Assembly: GCA_027061425.1 (NCBI GenBank)
Contig: JALSUN010000015.1
Coordinates: forward strand, 1 to 15,414
Source of the DNA: Helicobacteraceae bacterium
GTDB taxonomy: Bacteria > Campylobacterota > Campylobacteria > Campylobacterales > Sulfurimonadaceae
DNA: 15,414 nt
Direction: 5' to 3'
Under the pieces are notes generated by a model. That model searched no databases and was not told the DNA's origin. It worked only from the letters and a program-made list of their open reading frames with translations. This document shows positions 6,768 through 14,301 of this stretch, piece by piece; the first letter of the stretch is position 1; the number at the start of each line of letters is the position of its first letter. The position numbers and the translations under genes are program-made.

Positions 6768-7532
6768 TTATGCCTTCTCTTTTTTTACCATTTCGTAAGC
6801 CGTGTTGATCTCTTGTACTTTTCGTGTGGCATCTTTGATGTACTCTTCAGAAGCACCCTTGGCCTTCATGATGTCTGGGTGATACTTCTTAACTAATTTA
6901 CGATATTTCTTTTTGATGGTAGAGAGGTCATCTTCTCTACTTGCACCTAAGACAGCGTAGGCATCAGAGACACTGCTTTGTGAAGCATTGGCTCCAAAGG
7001 CAGAAGCAAAACGCTGCATAATCCCTTCGACTTCAGCATGGGTGATCTCTAAAAAAGCGGCTATTTTTAAGATAAGGTTCTCTTCAGAGTGAGAGAGTTC
7101 ACCATCCACATAGGCAAGGTTGATAAGAAACGAGAGCATCATGAGACGTTTTTGTTTGTCTCCACGGGTAAGAGACTGAAGTTTAGAGGCGAGGGTATCT
7201 ACATTTTTAACGATCTCTTTTTCTTTACTGAAGATCTCTTTTAAAATGGTGCGAACCTGCTCTTTGTGACTTTCACCAAAGGCTTTAGAGATGTCTTTAA
7301 ACATGTTACTGATGAGTTCTGCTTCGAGTTCATGAACATGACCGTCTGCCTTAGCTACCTTAGCGACTAAGGCAACAAAAACACCCAGTTCGGAGTTGGC
7401 AACAGCGGTATAGTTGACGGACATACTCTGAAACTGTCCTTGTGTATAGTACTGGCGTTGGAAACGTTTGTAGCTGTTATAGACCCAGCGAAAGATGAAA
7501 AAAAGGAAAAGGAAAGAGATAATTGTACTCAT
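6768..7532 (-). CDS. Membrane-anchored TerB/J-domain co-chaperone (DjlA-like)
   Basis: A 254-residue protein with the DjlA layout: an N-terminal membrane helix (about 3-18), a TerB-like helical domain (about 45-178) and a C-terminal J domain (about 188-254). The J domain carries the HPD motif at 218-220 (KKYHPDIM), needed to stimulate DnaK ATPase. Two acidic motifs in the TerB part, KADGHVHELE (61-70) and YVDGELSHSE (141-150), are the repeats expected of the family. The J domain would face the cytoplasm and recruit DnaK to the membrane. The ribosome binding site GGAG lies four bases before the ATG. It shares a probable transcript with the channel gene downstream and is divergent from adk. Confidence 0.88.
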   Translation of the reverse strand: MSTIISFLFLFFIFRWVYNSYKRFQRQYYTQGQFQSMSVNYTAVANSELGVFVALVAKVAKADGHVHELEAELISNMFKDISKAFGESHKEQVRTILKEIFSKEKEIVKNVDTLASKLQSLTRGDKQKRLMMLSFLINLAYVDGELSHSEENLILKIAAFLEITHAEVEGIMQRFASAFGANASQSSVSDAYAVLGASREDDLSTIKKKYRKLVKKYHPDIMKAKGASEEYIKDATRKVQEINTAYEMVKKEKA

Positions 7533-7557
7533 AAGACTCCAGAAATTTTAATAAGAG

Positions 7558-7563
7558 ATTATG
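7558..7563 (-). promoter_or_regulatory. Probable -10 box for the TerB/J-domain gene
   Basis: Read on the minus strand, CATAAT at 7563-7558 is preceded by TTTTTGG, the T-rich extended -10 pattern of this phylum. Transcription would start near 7551, leaving about 18 bases of leader with GGAG before the ATG at 7532. Confidence 0.45.
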
Positions 7564-7580
7564 CCAAAAACAAAACAACA

Positions 7581-7606
7581 TTGATTAAACAGCATTTTTG
7601 TATAAT
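7581..7606 (+). promoter_or_regulatory. Probable promoter of adk
   Basis: TATAAT at 7601-7606 is preceded by ATTTTTG, a close match to the epsilonproteobacterial extended -10 element. A TTGATT at 7581-7586 is spaced only 14 bases away, so a true -35 role is doubtful. The leader would be about 20 bases and includes AGGAC at 7624-7628 as ribosome binding site. Confidence 0.6.
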
Positions 7607-7633
7607 GGCAGCACTTAAAATTTAGGACAAGCT

Positions 7634-8281
7634 ATGAAAATTATTTTACTGGGTGCACCGGGTGCCGGTAAGGGTACACAAGCACAGTTTTTGACAAAAA
7701 AGTTCAATATTCCTCAAATCTCTACAGGTGATATGTTACGTGCGGCTATTAAAGCAGGAACTGAGATGGGTAAGATGGCTAAAAAAGCGATGGACTCTGG
7801 AAGTCTTGTAACTGATGAGATCATCATCGGTTTGGTAAAAGACCGTATTGCTGAAGATGATTGTAAAAATGGTTTTTTACTTGACGGTTTTCCACGTACA
7901 GTTCCTCAAGCAGATGCACTTAAAGAGGCGGGCGTGGCTATAGATGCTGTGGTTGAGATCGATGTTCCTGACTCAGAGATCGTGAAGCGTATGTCTGGTC
8001 GTCGTGTGCACCAAAATTCAGGTCGTACCTACCATGTCACATTTAATCCACCAAAGGTTGAAGGTAAAGATGATGAGACAGGTGAAGAACTTATACAGCG
8101 TGCTGATGACAAAGAAGAAATTGTTCTTGATCGTTTAAAGGTCTATCATGAGCAGACACAACCTCTTGTAGATTACTACTCCAAAGAGGCTGAAAACAAC
8201 AGTGCCCTCAAGTATATTCGTGTTGATGGAACACAAAAGATTGATGCCGTTGAAAAAGAGGTGCTTTCTCAACTTTCGTAA
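7634..8281 (+). CDS. adk: Adenylate kinase, long-LID form
   Basis: A 215-residue cytosolic enzyme converting ATP + AMP to 2 ADP. The P-loop is GAPGAGKGT at 7-15, the AMP-binding motif is STGDMLRA, and DGFPRT precedes the second half. The LID (about 122-160) is the long form: GRRVHQNSGRTYHVTFNPP, then KVEGKDDETGEEL. It resembles E. coli Adk and lacks the four-Cys zinc site of many Gram-positive LIDs. From memory, Campylobacter Adk is a shorter protein (about 192 residues) with a reduced LID, so this form is notable in an epsilonproteobacterium. AGGAC lies five bases before the ATG. The stop is only 2 bp from the stop of the convergent gene, with no room for a separate terminator. Confidence 0.97.
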   Translation: MKIILLGAPGAGKGTQAQFLTKKFNIPQISTGDMLRAAIKAGTEMGKMAKKAMDSGSLVTDEIIIGLVKDRIAEDDCKNGFLLDGFPRTVPQADALKEAGVAIDAVVEIDVPDSEIVKRMSGRRVHQNSGRTYHVTFNPPKVEGKDDETGEELIQRADDKEEIVLDRLKVYHEQTQPLVDYYSKEAENNSALKYIRVDGTQKIDAVEKEVLSQLS

Positions 8282-8283
8282 TC

Positions 8284-9054
8284 TTAATGACGTAACAGTT
8301 TATCAACCTCAAGTTGGTTGTAACCTGTCAGTGTGTTATTATTGATGATGAGAAGGGGGATGCCATTTCCCTTATACTTCTTAAACAGCTCTTTTGCCTC
8401 TTCATCTTTCTCTAAATCCAACTCTTTAAATTTCACATGTCCATAGGTTAGAAAATCATGTAACTTCTTCCCGTAGGGTGAGTGTTGCGTTGTTATTAAA
8501 ACCACCTCTCTATAAAAGGCATTGTCAGTAGAAGTATAGTTGAAAAGAGGCTTTTTAGGATAGTAATAAGAGAGGTCAGCCCACTCCTCTTTGATGCGTT
8601 GATCAAGATAGGGTGAGACCTTTTCACTTCTATGGGCATGATAGTAAGTATAGATCTTTTCTCTGAGATATGCATCCTCATAAAAAACAGGACTTTTAGT
8701 GTTGACAAAAATCAAAAAAGCATGATAATTATTTTCATCAATAATCTGACCCAAACGACTCTTAGCATAGGCGACAAGGTCAGATTGTTCTTCTTGCAAT
8801 TTTAACAGCGCACGATAATAGGCCTGCTTTTCTGTTTTAGAGCTGCTCATTTTAATGGGCATATAGTGGCCAAGTACACGGTCACTGTGAACAACATAAT
8901 CTAAGGTGACACGTCGCATGGAAGGAAGTTGTGCGAGGGCATCAAATGTTACACGAGTCTTATACAGTGGGTGTGAAAGTGCACTAAAAGGGGCGGGGTA
9001 GATAGTAGCTAAAAGAGGGAGCGCCAAAAGTGAAAGCAGAAGGTAGCGTAACAT
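8284..9054 (-). CDS. Exported protein with a cysteine-less glutaredoxin-like C-terminal domain
   Basis: A 256-residue protein of unrecognised family in its first two thirds. A signal peptide (MLRYLLLSLLALPLLA) suggests periplasmic location. Residues about 25-175 are charged and tyrosine-rich, with no motif I know. Residues about 182-256 follow a glutaredoxin layout: VVLITTQ strand, SPYGKKLHDFL where CPYC-KK--FL is expected, FKELDLEKDEEA, cis-Pro loop GIPLLII (231-237), TLTGYNQLEVDKLL. Both redox Cys are replaced (Ser192, Gly195) and the mature protein appears to have no Cys. It therefore cannot do thiol exchange and may bind a partner or peptide. The start at 9054 is preferred over TTG 9069 and ATG 9066 because GAGGA lies upstream at suitable spacing and it gives a clean signal peptide. 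Confidence 0.7.
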   Translation of the reverse strand: MLRYLLLSLLALPLLATIYPAPFSALSHPLYKTRVTFDALAQLPSMRRVTLDYVVHSDRVLGHYMPIKMSSSKTEKQAYYRALLKLQEEQSDLVAYAKSRLGQIIDENNYHAFLIFVNTKSPVFYEDAYLREKIYTYYHAHRSEKVSPYLDQRIKEEWADLSYYYPKKPLFNYTSTDNAFYREVVLITTQHSPYGKKLHDFLTYGHVKFKELDLEKDEEAKELFKKYKGNGIPLLIINNNTLTGYNQLEVDKLLRH

Positions 9055-9083
9055 AAAAATCCTCATCAAGATTGTTTGTAGGT

Positions 9084-9089
9084 ACTATA
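9084..9089 (-). promoter_or_regulatory. Possible -10 box for the glutaredoxin-like gene
   Basis: On the minus strand TATAGT at 9089-9084 would start transcription near 9077, giving a leader of about 22 bases that includes the GAGGA ribosome binding site. No -35 box is evident. Confidence 0.3.
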
Positions 9090-9113
9090 ACATATACTCT
9101 TAGAAATTTACGC

Positions 9114-9119
9114 TAAAAT
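9114..9119 (+). promoter_or_regulatory. Possible -10 box giving a leaderless EamA transcript
   Basis: TAAAAT at 9114-9119 ends six bases before the ATG at 9126. Transcription from it would begin at or next to the start codon. No ribosome binding site is present upstream of that ATG, which fits a leaderless message. Confidence 0.3.
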
Positions 9120-9125
9120 TCGCGC

Positions 9126-10013
9126 ATGAAACAGTACATCTCTACGCTTGACAAAGGCGTCTTATATATGTTTATGGCCTCCTTTTTCTTTGCGATCATG
9201 GGGGCTTTTGCTAAACTTTCAAGTGAATCCATGAGCTCTTTAGAGGTGGTTTTTTTTCGAAATATTTTTGGAGTGGCACTGGTCGGTTACGCAGTACTTA
9301 AAAAGCCCATGCAACAGTCTGGTGGAAAACCTTGGCTACTGTTTTTTCGTGGTTTTATGGGCTTTGTGGCCCTTCTGGCTTTTTTTTATAATATCGCACA
9401 CATCCCATTAGGTGATGCCATGACCTTTTCTAAGACTTCACCTATCTTTACTGCCATCTTCGCCTACGTCTTTTTACATGAGCGCATGTCAAAACTGGGA
9501 TGGATGGCTGTTTTTATAGGGTTTGTTGGTCTTGTTCTGATTACTAAACCGAGCGGATTTTACTTCTCAAAGACTGATCTACTGGGGATTTTCAGTGGGG
9601 TGGGTGCTGCCTTGGCTTACACCTCTGTTCGTGAGCTTAAAAAGTATTATGATACGCGGGCTATTGTCCTTTCTTTTATGGGTGTTGGAACCATCGGCCC
9701 TGTGATTTTATTGATACTCTCTCACTATGTAAACATCCCTGAACTCGACTTTATGCTGGGTACTTTTGTGATGCCGAGTGGTATGGTCTGGTTCTATGTA
9801 GTAGGAATGGGCTTGTTTGCAACCTTGGCACAACTCTCTATGACAAAGGCTTATGGGGCTTCTCAAGCTGGAATCGTAGGGGCTGTCAGTTATACAAATA
9901 TCCCTTTGTCTATAGGGGTGGGATTGTGGCTCGGAGACAGCCTACCTGACTTTTTAACTCTATTTGGTATAATCTTAATCATTATCAGCGGAATTCTCGT
10001 TGTCAAAAAATAG
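9126..10013 (+). CDS. EamA-family (DMT superfamily) inner-membrane transporter
   Basis: A 295-residue protein made of two EamA repeats (about 14-140 and 152-294), each with about five membrane helices, ten in total. Landmarks are FFRNIFGVALVGYAV (43-57), SKTSPIFTAIFAYVFLHER (102-120) at the end of repeat one and its counterpart near SYTNIPLS in repeat two. The family exports or imports small metabolites such as amino acids and nucleosides; the substrate cannot be read here. No ribosome binding site precedes the ATG. A later ATG (residue 15) also lacks good spacing, so the first is kept. The gene is first in a run of eight co-directional genes, and its stop overlaps the AGGAG of the next gene. 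Confidence 0.88.
   Translation: MKQYISTLDKGVLYMFMASFFFAIMGAFAKLSSESMSSLEVVFFRNIFGVALVGYAVLKKPMQQSGGKPWLLFFRGFMGFVALLAFFYNIAHIPLGDAMTFSKTSPIFTAIFAYVFLHERMSKLGWMAVFIGFVGLVLITKPSGFYFSKTDLLGIFSGVGAALAYTSVRELKKYYDTRAIVLSFMGVGTIGPVILLILSHYVNIPELDFMLGTFVMPSGMVWFYVVGMGLFATLAQLSMTKAYGASQAGIVGAVSYTNIPLSIGVGLWLGDSLPDFLTLFGIILIIISGILVVKK
9968..9973 (+). promoter_or_regulatory. Possible internal promoter before the small gene and kdsA
   Basis: TTTGG followed by TATAAT at 9968-9973 lies inside the end of the transporter gene, about 50 bases before the next start. It resembles the extended -10 promoters elsewhere in the window and could let the kdsA-ribH-nusB part be expressed independently. Since it sits in coding sequence, chance is a real alternative. 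Confidence 0.25.
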
Positions 10014-10022
10014 GAGATAGCT

Positions 10023-10241
10023 ATGGATGCAAATCAGATGTACTATGGTGGCTTGGTTATTATTGCCATTCTTGCGTATATGTCATATAACTCTAATCGT
10101 ACTTTTATTGCCCTTATGTTGGTGGCATTAGGGGGTTACTTTATCTACTCTCACAACACAGGAACAACAATTACGGGTGGGTTACACAAGGCAAGTGGAG
10201 AGTTTGATAAAGCTGCCGGATATAAAAAAGGGAGCATATAG
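10023..10241 (+). CDS. Small two-helix membrane protein of unknown function
   Basis: A 72-residue protein not assigned to a family. It has two predicted membrane helices (about 8-21 and 28-43) separated by a short YNSNRT turn, then a polar, Gly-rich C-terminus (44-72) containing HKASGEFDKAAGY. AGGAG lies seven bases before the ATG. The stop codon is directly followed by the kdsA ATG with no spacer, so the two are almost certainly co-translated. The tight fit argues that it is a real gene and suggests a cell-envelope role, but no function can be stated. Confidence 0.8.
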   Translation: MDANQMYYGGLVIIAILAYMSYNSNRTFIALMLVALGGYFIYSHNTGTTITGGLHKASGEFDKAAGYKKGSI

Positions 10242-11042
10242 ATGATCTTAATGTCAGGCCCTTGTGTCATAGAGAGTGAAAAAAATATCTTTGAAATCGC
10301 CAAAAAACTTGAACGTTATCAAGAAGACAGCCGTATAGACTTCTATTTTAAAGCCAGTTATGACAAGGCAAACCGCACCTCTCTAGAGAGTTACAGAGGG
10401 CCCGGTTTAGAAGAGGGGCTTCGTATCTTGCAAAAAGTAAAAGATGACTTTGGCTACAAGATCGTGACAGATATTCATGAGTCTTATCAGGTGAAGCCTG
10501 TAGCTGAGGTGGTGGACATCTTGCAGATTCCTGCATTTTTATGTCGTCAGACAGACCTGTTGGTTGCAGCAGCACAGACAAACCGCATCGTTAACATTAA
10601 AAAGGGTCAGTTTATGAACCCTAATGACATGAAATACTCTGTTTTAAAAGTACTTAAAACACGGGGTTGTGATGAGGTTTCTTACGAAAATGCTCAAAAT
10701 CACAAGGTGCTTCTTACTGAGCGTGGTTCAAGTTTTGGTTATGGAAACTTAGTGGTTGACATGCGTTCACTAGTCATCATGCGAGATTTTGCACCTGTCA
10801 TTTTTGATGCGACACACTCTGTGCAGATGCCAGGTGGTGGTGGGGGTACAACAACTGGAGACAGTTCTATGGTACCACACCTCTCACGTGCAGCAGCAGC
10901 AGTTGGTGTGGACGGTTTCTTTTTTGAAACGCATATCGACCCGAGTTGTGCACTGAGTGATGGCCCTAACATGTTGACATTAGAGAACCTCTATACAACA
11001 ACAGAAAAAATATTAGAAATTCAAGAAACAGTAAAAGGATAA
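10242..11042 (+). CDS. kdsA: 3-deoxy-D-manno-octulosonate 8-phosphate synthase, metal-dependent class
   Basis: A 266-residue cytosolic TIM-barrel enzyme condensing phosphoenolpyruvate with arabinose-5-phosphate to Kdo-8-phosphate, the committed step of Kdo synthesis for lipopolysaccharide. Seen: SGPCVIESE (5-13), KASYDKANRTS (37-47), YRGPGLEEGL (51-60), KKGQFMNP (120-127), LTERGSSFGYGNLVVDMRS (158-176) and DATHSVQMPGG (189-199). Cys8, His192, Glu229 and Asp240 fit the four metal ligands of the Aquifex enzyme. The His-Glu and Glu-Asp spacings are the same (37 and 11), so this is the metal-dependent class, unlike E. coli KdsA, which has Asn for Cys. GGGAG lies seven bases before the ATG. kdsA-ribH-nusB is a known epsilonproteobacterial order. 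Confidence 0.97.
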   Translation: MILMSGPCVIESEKNIFEIAKKLERYQEDSRIDFYFKASYDKANRTSLESYRGPGLEEGLRILQKVKDDFGYKIVTDIHESYQVKPVAEVVDILQIPAFLCRQTDLLVAAAQTNRIVNIKKGQFMNPNDMKYSVLKVLKTRGCDEVSYENAQNHKVLLTERGSSFGYGNLVVDMRSLVIMRDFAPVIFDATHSVQMPGGGGGTTTGDSSMVPHLSRAAAAVGVDGFFFETHIDPSCALSDGPNMLTLENLYTTTEKILEIQETVKG

Positions 11043-11044
11043 AA

Positions 11045-11515
11045 ATGAGTTTAATTGAAGGCAGACTAAAAGTCACCAATGGTAAGAAGATAGCGATCGT
11101 AAGTACACGTTGGAACCACTTTATCGTAGACAGATTAGTAGAGGGTGCTAAAGATGCATTTGACCGTCACGGTGGAAATGCAGAGGACATGGATCATGTA
11201 CTTGTTCCGGGTGCATTTGAGTTACCAATGATAGTAGATCGTCTTTTAGCAAGTGGTAAGTATGATGCTATCTGTGCTCTTGGCGCGGTAATACGTGGTG
11301 CAACACCGCACTTTGATTATGTCTCTGCTGAGGCAACTAAGGGAATCGCAACGATGTCTTTAAAGTACTCTAAGCCGGTCTCGTTTGGTCTTTTAACGAC
11401 AGATACCATTGAACAAGCGATAGAGCGCGCAGGTACTAAAGCGGGTAACAAAGGTTTTGAAGCGATGACAGTGGTCATTGAGATGCTTGACCTTTACGAA
11501 ACGTTGGAAGCGTAA
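11045..11515 (+). CDS. ribH: 6,7-dimethyl-8-ribityllumazine synthase
   Basis: A 156-residue enzyme for the penultimate step of riboflavin synthesis. It condenses 5-amino-6-ribitylaminouracil with 3,4-dihydroxy-2-butanone 4-phosphate, usually as a 60-mer or pentamer shell. Motifs in order are VSTRWNHFIVDRLVEGA (19-35), VPGAFELP (54-61), GAVIRGATPHFDYV (80-93) with the likely catalytic His89, and PVSFGLLTTDT followed by a GTKAGNKG loop that contacts phosphate. AAAGGAT, which includes the kdsA stop region, provides the ribosome binding site; the genes are 2 bp apart. Its stop overlaps the nusB start by one base (TAATG). Confidence 0.97.
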   Translation: MSLIEGRLKVTNGKKIAIVSTRWNHFIVDRLVEGAKDAFDRHGGNAEDMDHVLVPGAFELPMIVDRLLASGKYDAICALGAVIRGATPHFDYVSAEATKGIATMSLKYSKPVSFGLLTTDTIEQAIERAGTKAGNKGFEAMTVVIEMLDLYETLEA

Positions 11516-11913
11516 TGGCAACACGTCATCACGCCAGAATGGCCGTTGTCAGTCTATTGTATGCATATGATCTGGGTAACCAGAGTATTGCCGACTATAC
11601 AGACGAGATCTTAGAAGATAAAAAGATCCGTAATAAGCAAAAAGAGTTTGCACTTGACCTTTTTCGTGGTGTTATGGACAAGCTAGAACCCGTCGATGAA
11701 GCCATTGTTAAACATCTTAAAGACTGGGATTTTGAACGTTTGGGTTCTGTAGAACGGGCAACGCTTCGTTTGGGTGCTTATGAGATTATGAACACAGAGC
11801 TTGACTCTGCGGTGGTCATTAATGAAGCTATAGAAGTCTCTAAAGCCTTTGGTACAGAGCAGTCTCCTAAGTTTATCAATGGCGTTTTGGACGCTATCGC
11901 TAAAGACAAATAA
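11515..11913 (+). CDS. nusB: Transcription antitermination factor NusB
   Basis: A 132-residue all-helical RNA-binding protein that pairs with NusE (ribosomal S10) on boxA of rRNA leaders to support antitermination. The basic N-terminus (ATRHHARMAVVSLLYAYD) and the C-terminal VVINEAIEVSKAFG and FINGVLDAIAKD segments are standard. Length is typical. The ATG overlaps the ribH stop by one base, indicating coupled translation. The stop codon directly abuts the ATG of the multiheme cytochrome. In Campylobacter jejuni, from memory, the gene after nusB is pyrF, so the neighbour differs here. Confidence 0.96.
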   Translation: MATRHHARMAVVSLLYAYDLGNQSIADYTDEILEDKKIRNKQKEFALDLFRGVMDKLEPVDEAIVKHLKDWDFERLGSVERATLRLGAYEIMNTELDSAVVINEAIEVSKAFGTEQSPKFINGVLDAIAKDK

Positions 11914-14301
11914 ATGTTTAAAGTACTCTTTGTAACCCTTCTTACCTTGACGGCACTTTATGGTTCCAACAGTTGTGTGAAATGTCATGAAGGCATAGAA
12001 CATATACGTGAACCTGAGTCTAAGATGATGAAAGCCATCTATGAGGTCGCTGAGAAGGCGGGTCATAAAGGTAACGACTGTATTGTCTGTCATGGGGGTA
12101 ACCCTACGACAATGGTTAAGAAGCGTTCACACAAGGGTACTGTTAAATATTTTTTGAAGCATAAGGGACCTAAGGAGTACTATCCTGCACCAGGAAGTAC
12201 TTGGATCAACCAAAATACCTGTGGTATGTGTCACCAAGAACAGGTCAAGGCACAGATGAACTCTCTGATGATGACCGAACAAGGGAAAATACAGGGTGCG
12301 ATGTGGAGTTTTGGGGCTAAAGAGGGGTATGAACATACCCATGGAAATTACGATACCAAAAATCCTGCAGATCCCCATGAACGTTTAGGTACTGATACCT
12401 ATAGAGCGTACATGGAGAAACTCTCAGAGATGGAGCCTCAAGGTTTTCCAAGTGAGATGAAAGAGATCCCTAAAGCACCAACAGCTGAGGAAGTTGAGAA
12501 AGATCCTTCCTTAGCAGTGTTCACCTATTTGCGCCAAGAGTGTCTGCGTTGTCATACCGGCTCAAAAGGTCGTAGCAAACGTGGCGACTATAGAGGGATA
12601 GGGTGTGCCTCATGTCATGTTCCTTACTCAAACGAAGGGTATTATGAGGGCGGAGACAAGGCCATCTCTAAAAAGAGTCGTGGTCATATGTTGGTACACA
12701 GCATACAGTCTTCTCGTAAGGTCAAGGTGAAGGTTCATGACCAAGAGTACTCAGGAATTCCAGTAGAGACCTGTTCAACGTGTCACAACCGTGGAAAACG
12801 TATCGGGGTCTCTTACCAAGGGCTTATGGAGACGGAGTATCAAGCTACTTTTGATGATGAAGGTAATGGACAACCCAAACTCCACACCAAACGTTATCTA
12901 CATCTGCAAGAAGATGTGCATTATCAAAAAGGGATGTTGTGTCAAGATTGTCATACCTCTAATGACATGCATGGCGATGGCTTTTTAACAGGAGCAAACT
13001 TAGGTGCGGTAGAGATAGAGTGTCAAGACTGTCACGGAACCACTTCTGCTTACCCTTGGGAACTTCCTTTAGGCTATAGCGATGAGTTTAACACTTCTGT
13101 GGCGACAGGCAAAGACCGTGGTACAACAAAAACAGTAGCTGAGTACCTTAAGATGGGTTCTGTAGATGCACCACAAGAGGGACACCTCTTAACCGCACGG
13201 GGCAATCCTTTAACCCATACTGCTAAAAAAGGAAACCATGTTATTGTCCATTTGGCTTCGGGAAAAGATATCGAACTAACCCCACTTAAGGCACTTAAAG
13301 AGGAAGAAAAACTCTCTAAGCAGGCCTTAGTCGCAATGGACCAGATCGAAGCGCACACCACAGAGTTAGAGTGCTACACCTGTCACGCCACTTGGGCACC
13401 GCAATGTTATGGTTGTCATGTGAAGGTAGATTATTCTGGAGGCAAACAGAACCCTGACTTCTTAAAAGCGTCACATGACCATGACATACATGGTCGTACG
13501 GGGGGCATGCGTAACCTTAAAAACTATCTTGTTGATGGTAAAGTGACAGAGACACGCTCTTATCTACGTTGGGAAGACCCTGCTTTAGCACAAAATGGTG
13601 AAGGGCGTATTACTCCTGTTATTCCGGGCTGTCAAGTAACGGCTACTGTCATTGGAAAAGATGGTAAGGCACTGATACAAAACAAAATCTTTAAAATCCC
13701 AAATGTAGAAGGTGCGGGTGAAGAGGGTCAAAATGCCATAGATATGTCGCCTGTTCAGCCACATACCATCTCTAAACGCTCTCGTACCTGTGAAAGTTGT
13801 CACTCTAGTGACAAGGCTATAGGCCTTGGTATTGGTGGGGGTAAATACTTCTCTGATCCGAGTAAAGACTTTACAGTAGACCTTATGAGTGCAGAGATGA
13901 TACTTCTACCTAAAAAGACGGACCAGCAAGTTCCGGCGATAGGCAACTTAAAACATGACTATTCAAGTTTTATAGATGAAAACGGTACCCAACTCATGAC
14001 CGTTGGCCACCACTGGAAACTCTCTCAACCTCTAGACAAAGAACAGCGCTCAAAACTAGACCGCCGTGGTATGTGTCTCTCTTGTCACAAAAACATGCCT
14101 AATGGTGACCTTGCAGTTTCTGCATTGGTACATGCCTCTGAGATGGCAGGGATAGAGATAGACAATGAAGAACATGGTTCTATCTTAAACAAACTCCTGC
14201 TTATTGGGGCATGGCTACAAGTTTTAGTAGGTATCTTACTTGGTGGATATATAATCTACAGACTCTTTTTAAAACCTAAAAATCCTAGGAGATGGAAATG
14301 A
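11914..14301 (+). CDS. Twelve-heme c-type cytochrome with C-terminal membrane anchor
   Basis: A 795-residue periplasmic cytochrome with a signal peptide (1 to about 18) and one C-terminal helix (about 759-783) followed by a short basic tail, so it should be held on the outer face of the inner membrane. Twelve CXXCH heme sites begin at residues 21, 56, 103, 210, 231, 287, 343, 370, 487, 498, 626 and 721. One unpaired cysteine remains, Cys573. Three heme-poor stretches (108-209, 375-486, 503-625) may form the catalytic or partner-binding parts. I do not recognise it as a characterised reductase: it is not a clear match to NrfA, octaheme hydroxylamine oxidoreductase, tetrathionate reductase or sulfite reductase MccA, as no CX15CH site is seen. 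It probably takes electrons from the menaquinol side of an anaerobic chain. It abuts nusB, overlaps the DUF302 gene by four bases, and no ribosome binding site stands out before its ATG. Confidence 0.9.
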   Translation: MFKVLFVTLLTLTALYGSNSCVKCHEGIEHIREPESKMMKAIYEVAEKAGHKGNDCIVCHGGNPTTMVKKRSHKGTVKYFLKHKGPKEYYPAPGSTWINQNTCGMCHQEQVKAQMNSLMMTEQGKIQGAMWSFGAKEGYEHTHGNYDTKNPADPHERLGTDTYRAYMEKLSEMEPQGFPSEMKEIPKAPTAEEVEKDPSLAVFTYLRQECLRCHTGSKGRSKRGDYRGIGCASCHVPYSNEGYYEGGDKAISKKSRGHMLVHSIQSSRKVKVKVHDQEYSGIPVETCSTCHNRGKRIGVSYQGLMETEYQATFDDEGNGQPKLHTKRYLHLQEDVHYQKGMLCQDCHTSNDMHGDGFLTGANLGAVEIECQDCHGTTSAYPWELPLGYSDEFNTSVATGKDRGTTKTVAEYLKMGSVDAPQEGHLLTARGNPLTHTAKKGNHVIVHLASGKDIELTPLKALKEEEKLSKQALVAMDQIEAHTTELECYTCHATWAPQCYGCHVKVDYSGGKQNPDFLKASHDHDIHGRTGGMRNLKNYLVDGKVTETRSYLRWEDPALAQNGEGRITPVIPGCQVTATVIGKDGKALIQNKIFKIPNVEGAGEEGQNAIDMSPVQPHTISKRSRTCESCHSSDKAIGLGIGGGKYFSDPSKDFTVDLMSAEMILLPKKTDQQVPAIGNLKHDYSSFIDENGTQLMTVGHHWKLSQPLDKEQRSKLDRRGMCLSCHKNMPNGDLAVSALVHASEMAGIEIDNEEHGSILNKLLLIGAWLQVLVGILLGGYIIYRLFLKPKNPRRWK

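Noticed and set aside
8276..8290. Terminator between adk and the convergent glutaredoxin-like gene
   Set aside because: The stops are 2 bp apart and I found no clear hairpin with a T-run at the junction; any terminator would have to lie within coding sequence.
11683..12093. 136-codon minus-strand ORF across the nusB-cytochrome junction
   Set aside because: It is antisense to two clearly conserved genes in a continuous operon, and its translation has no recognisable domain.
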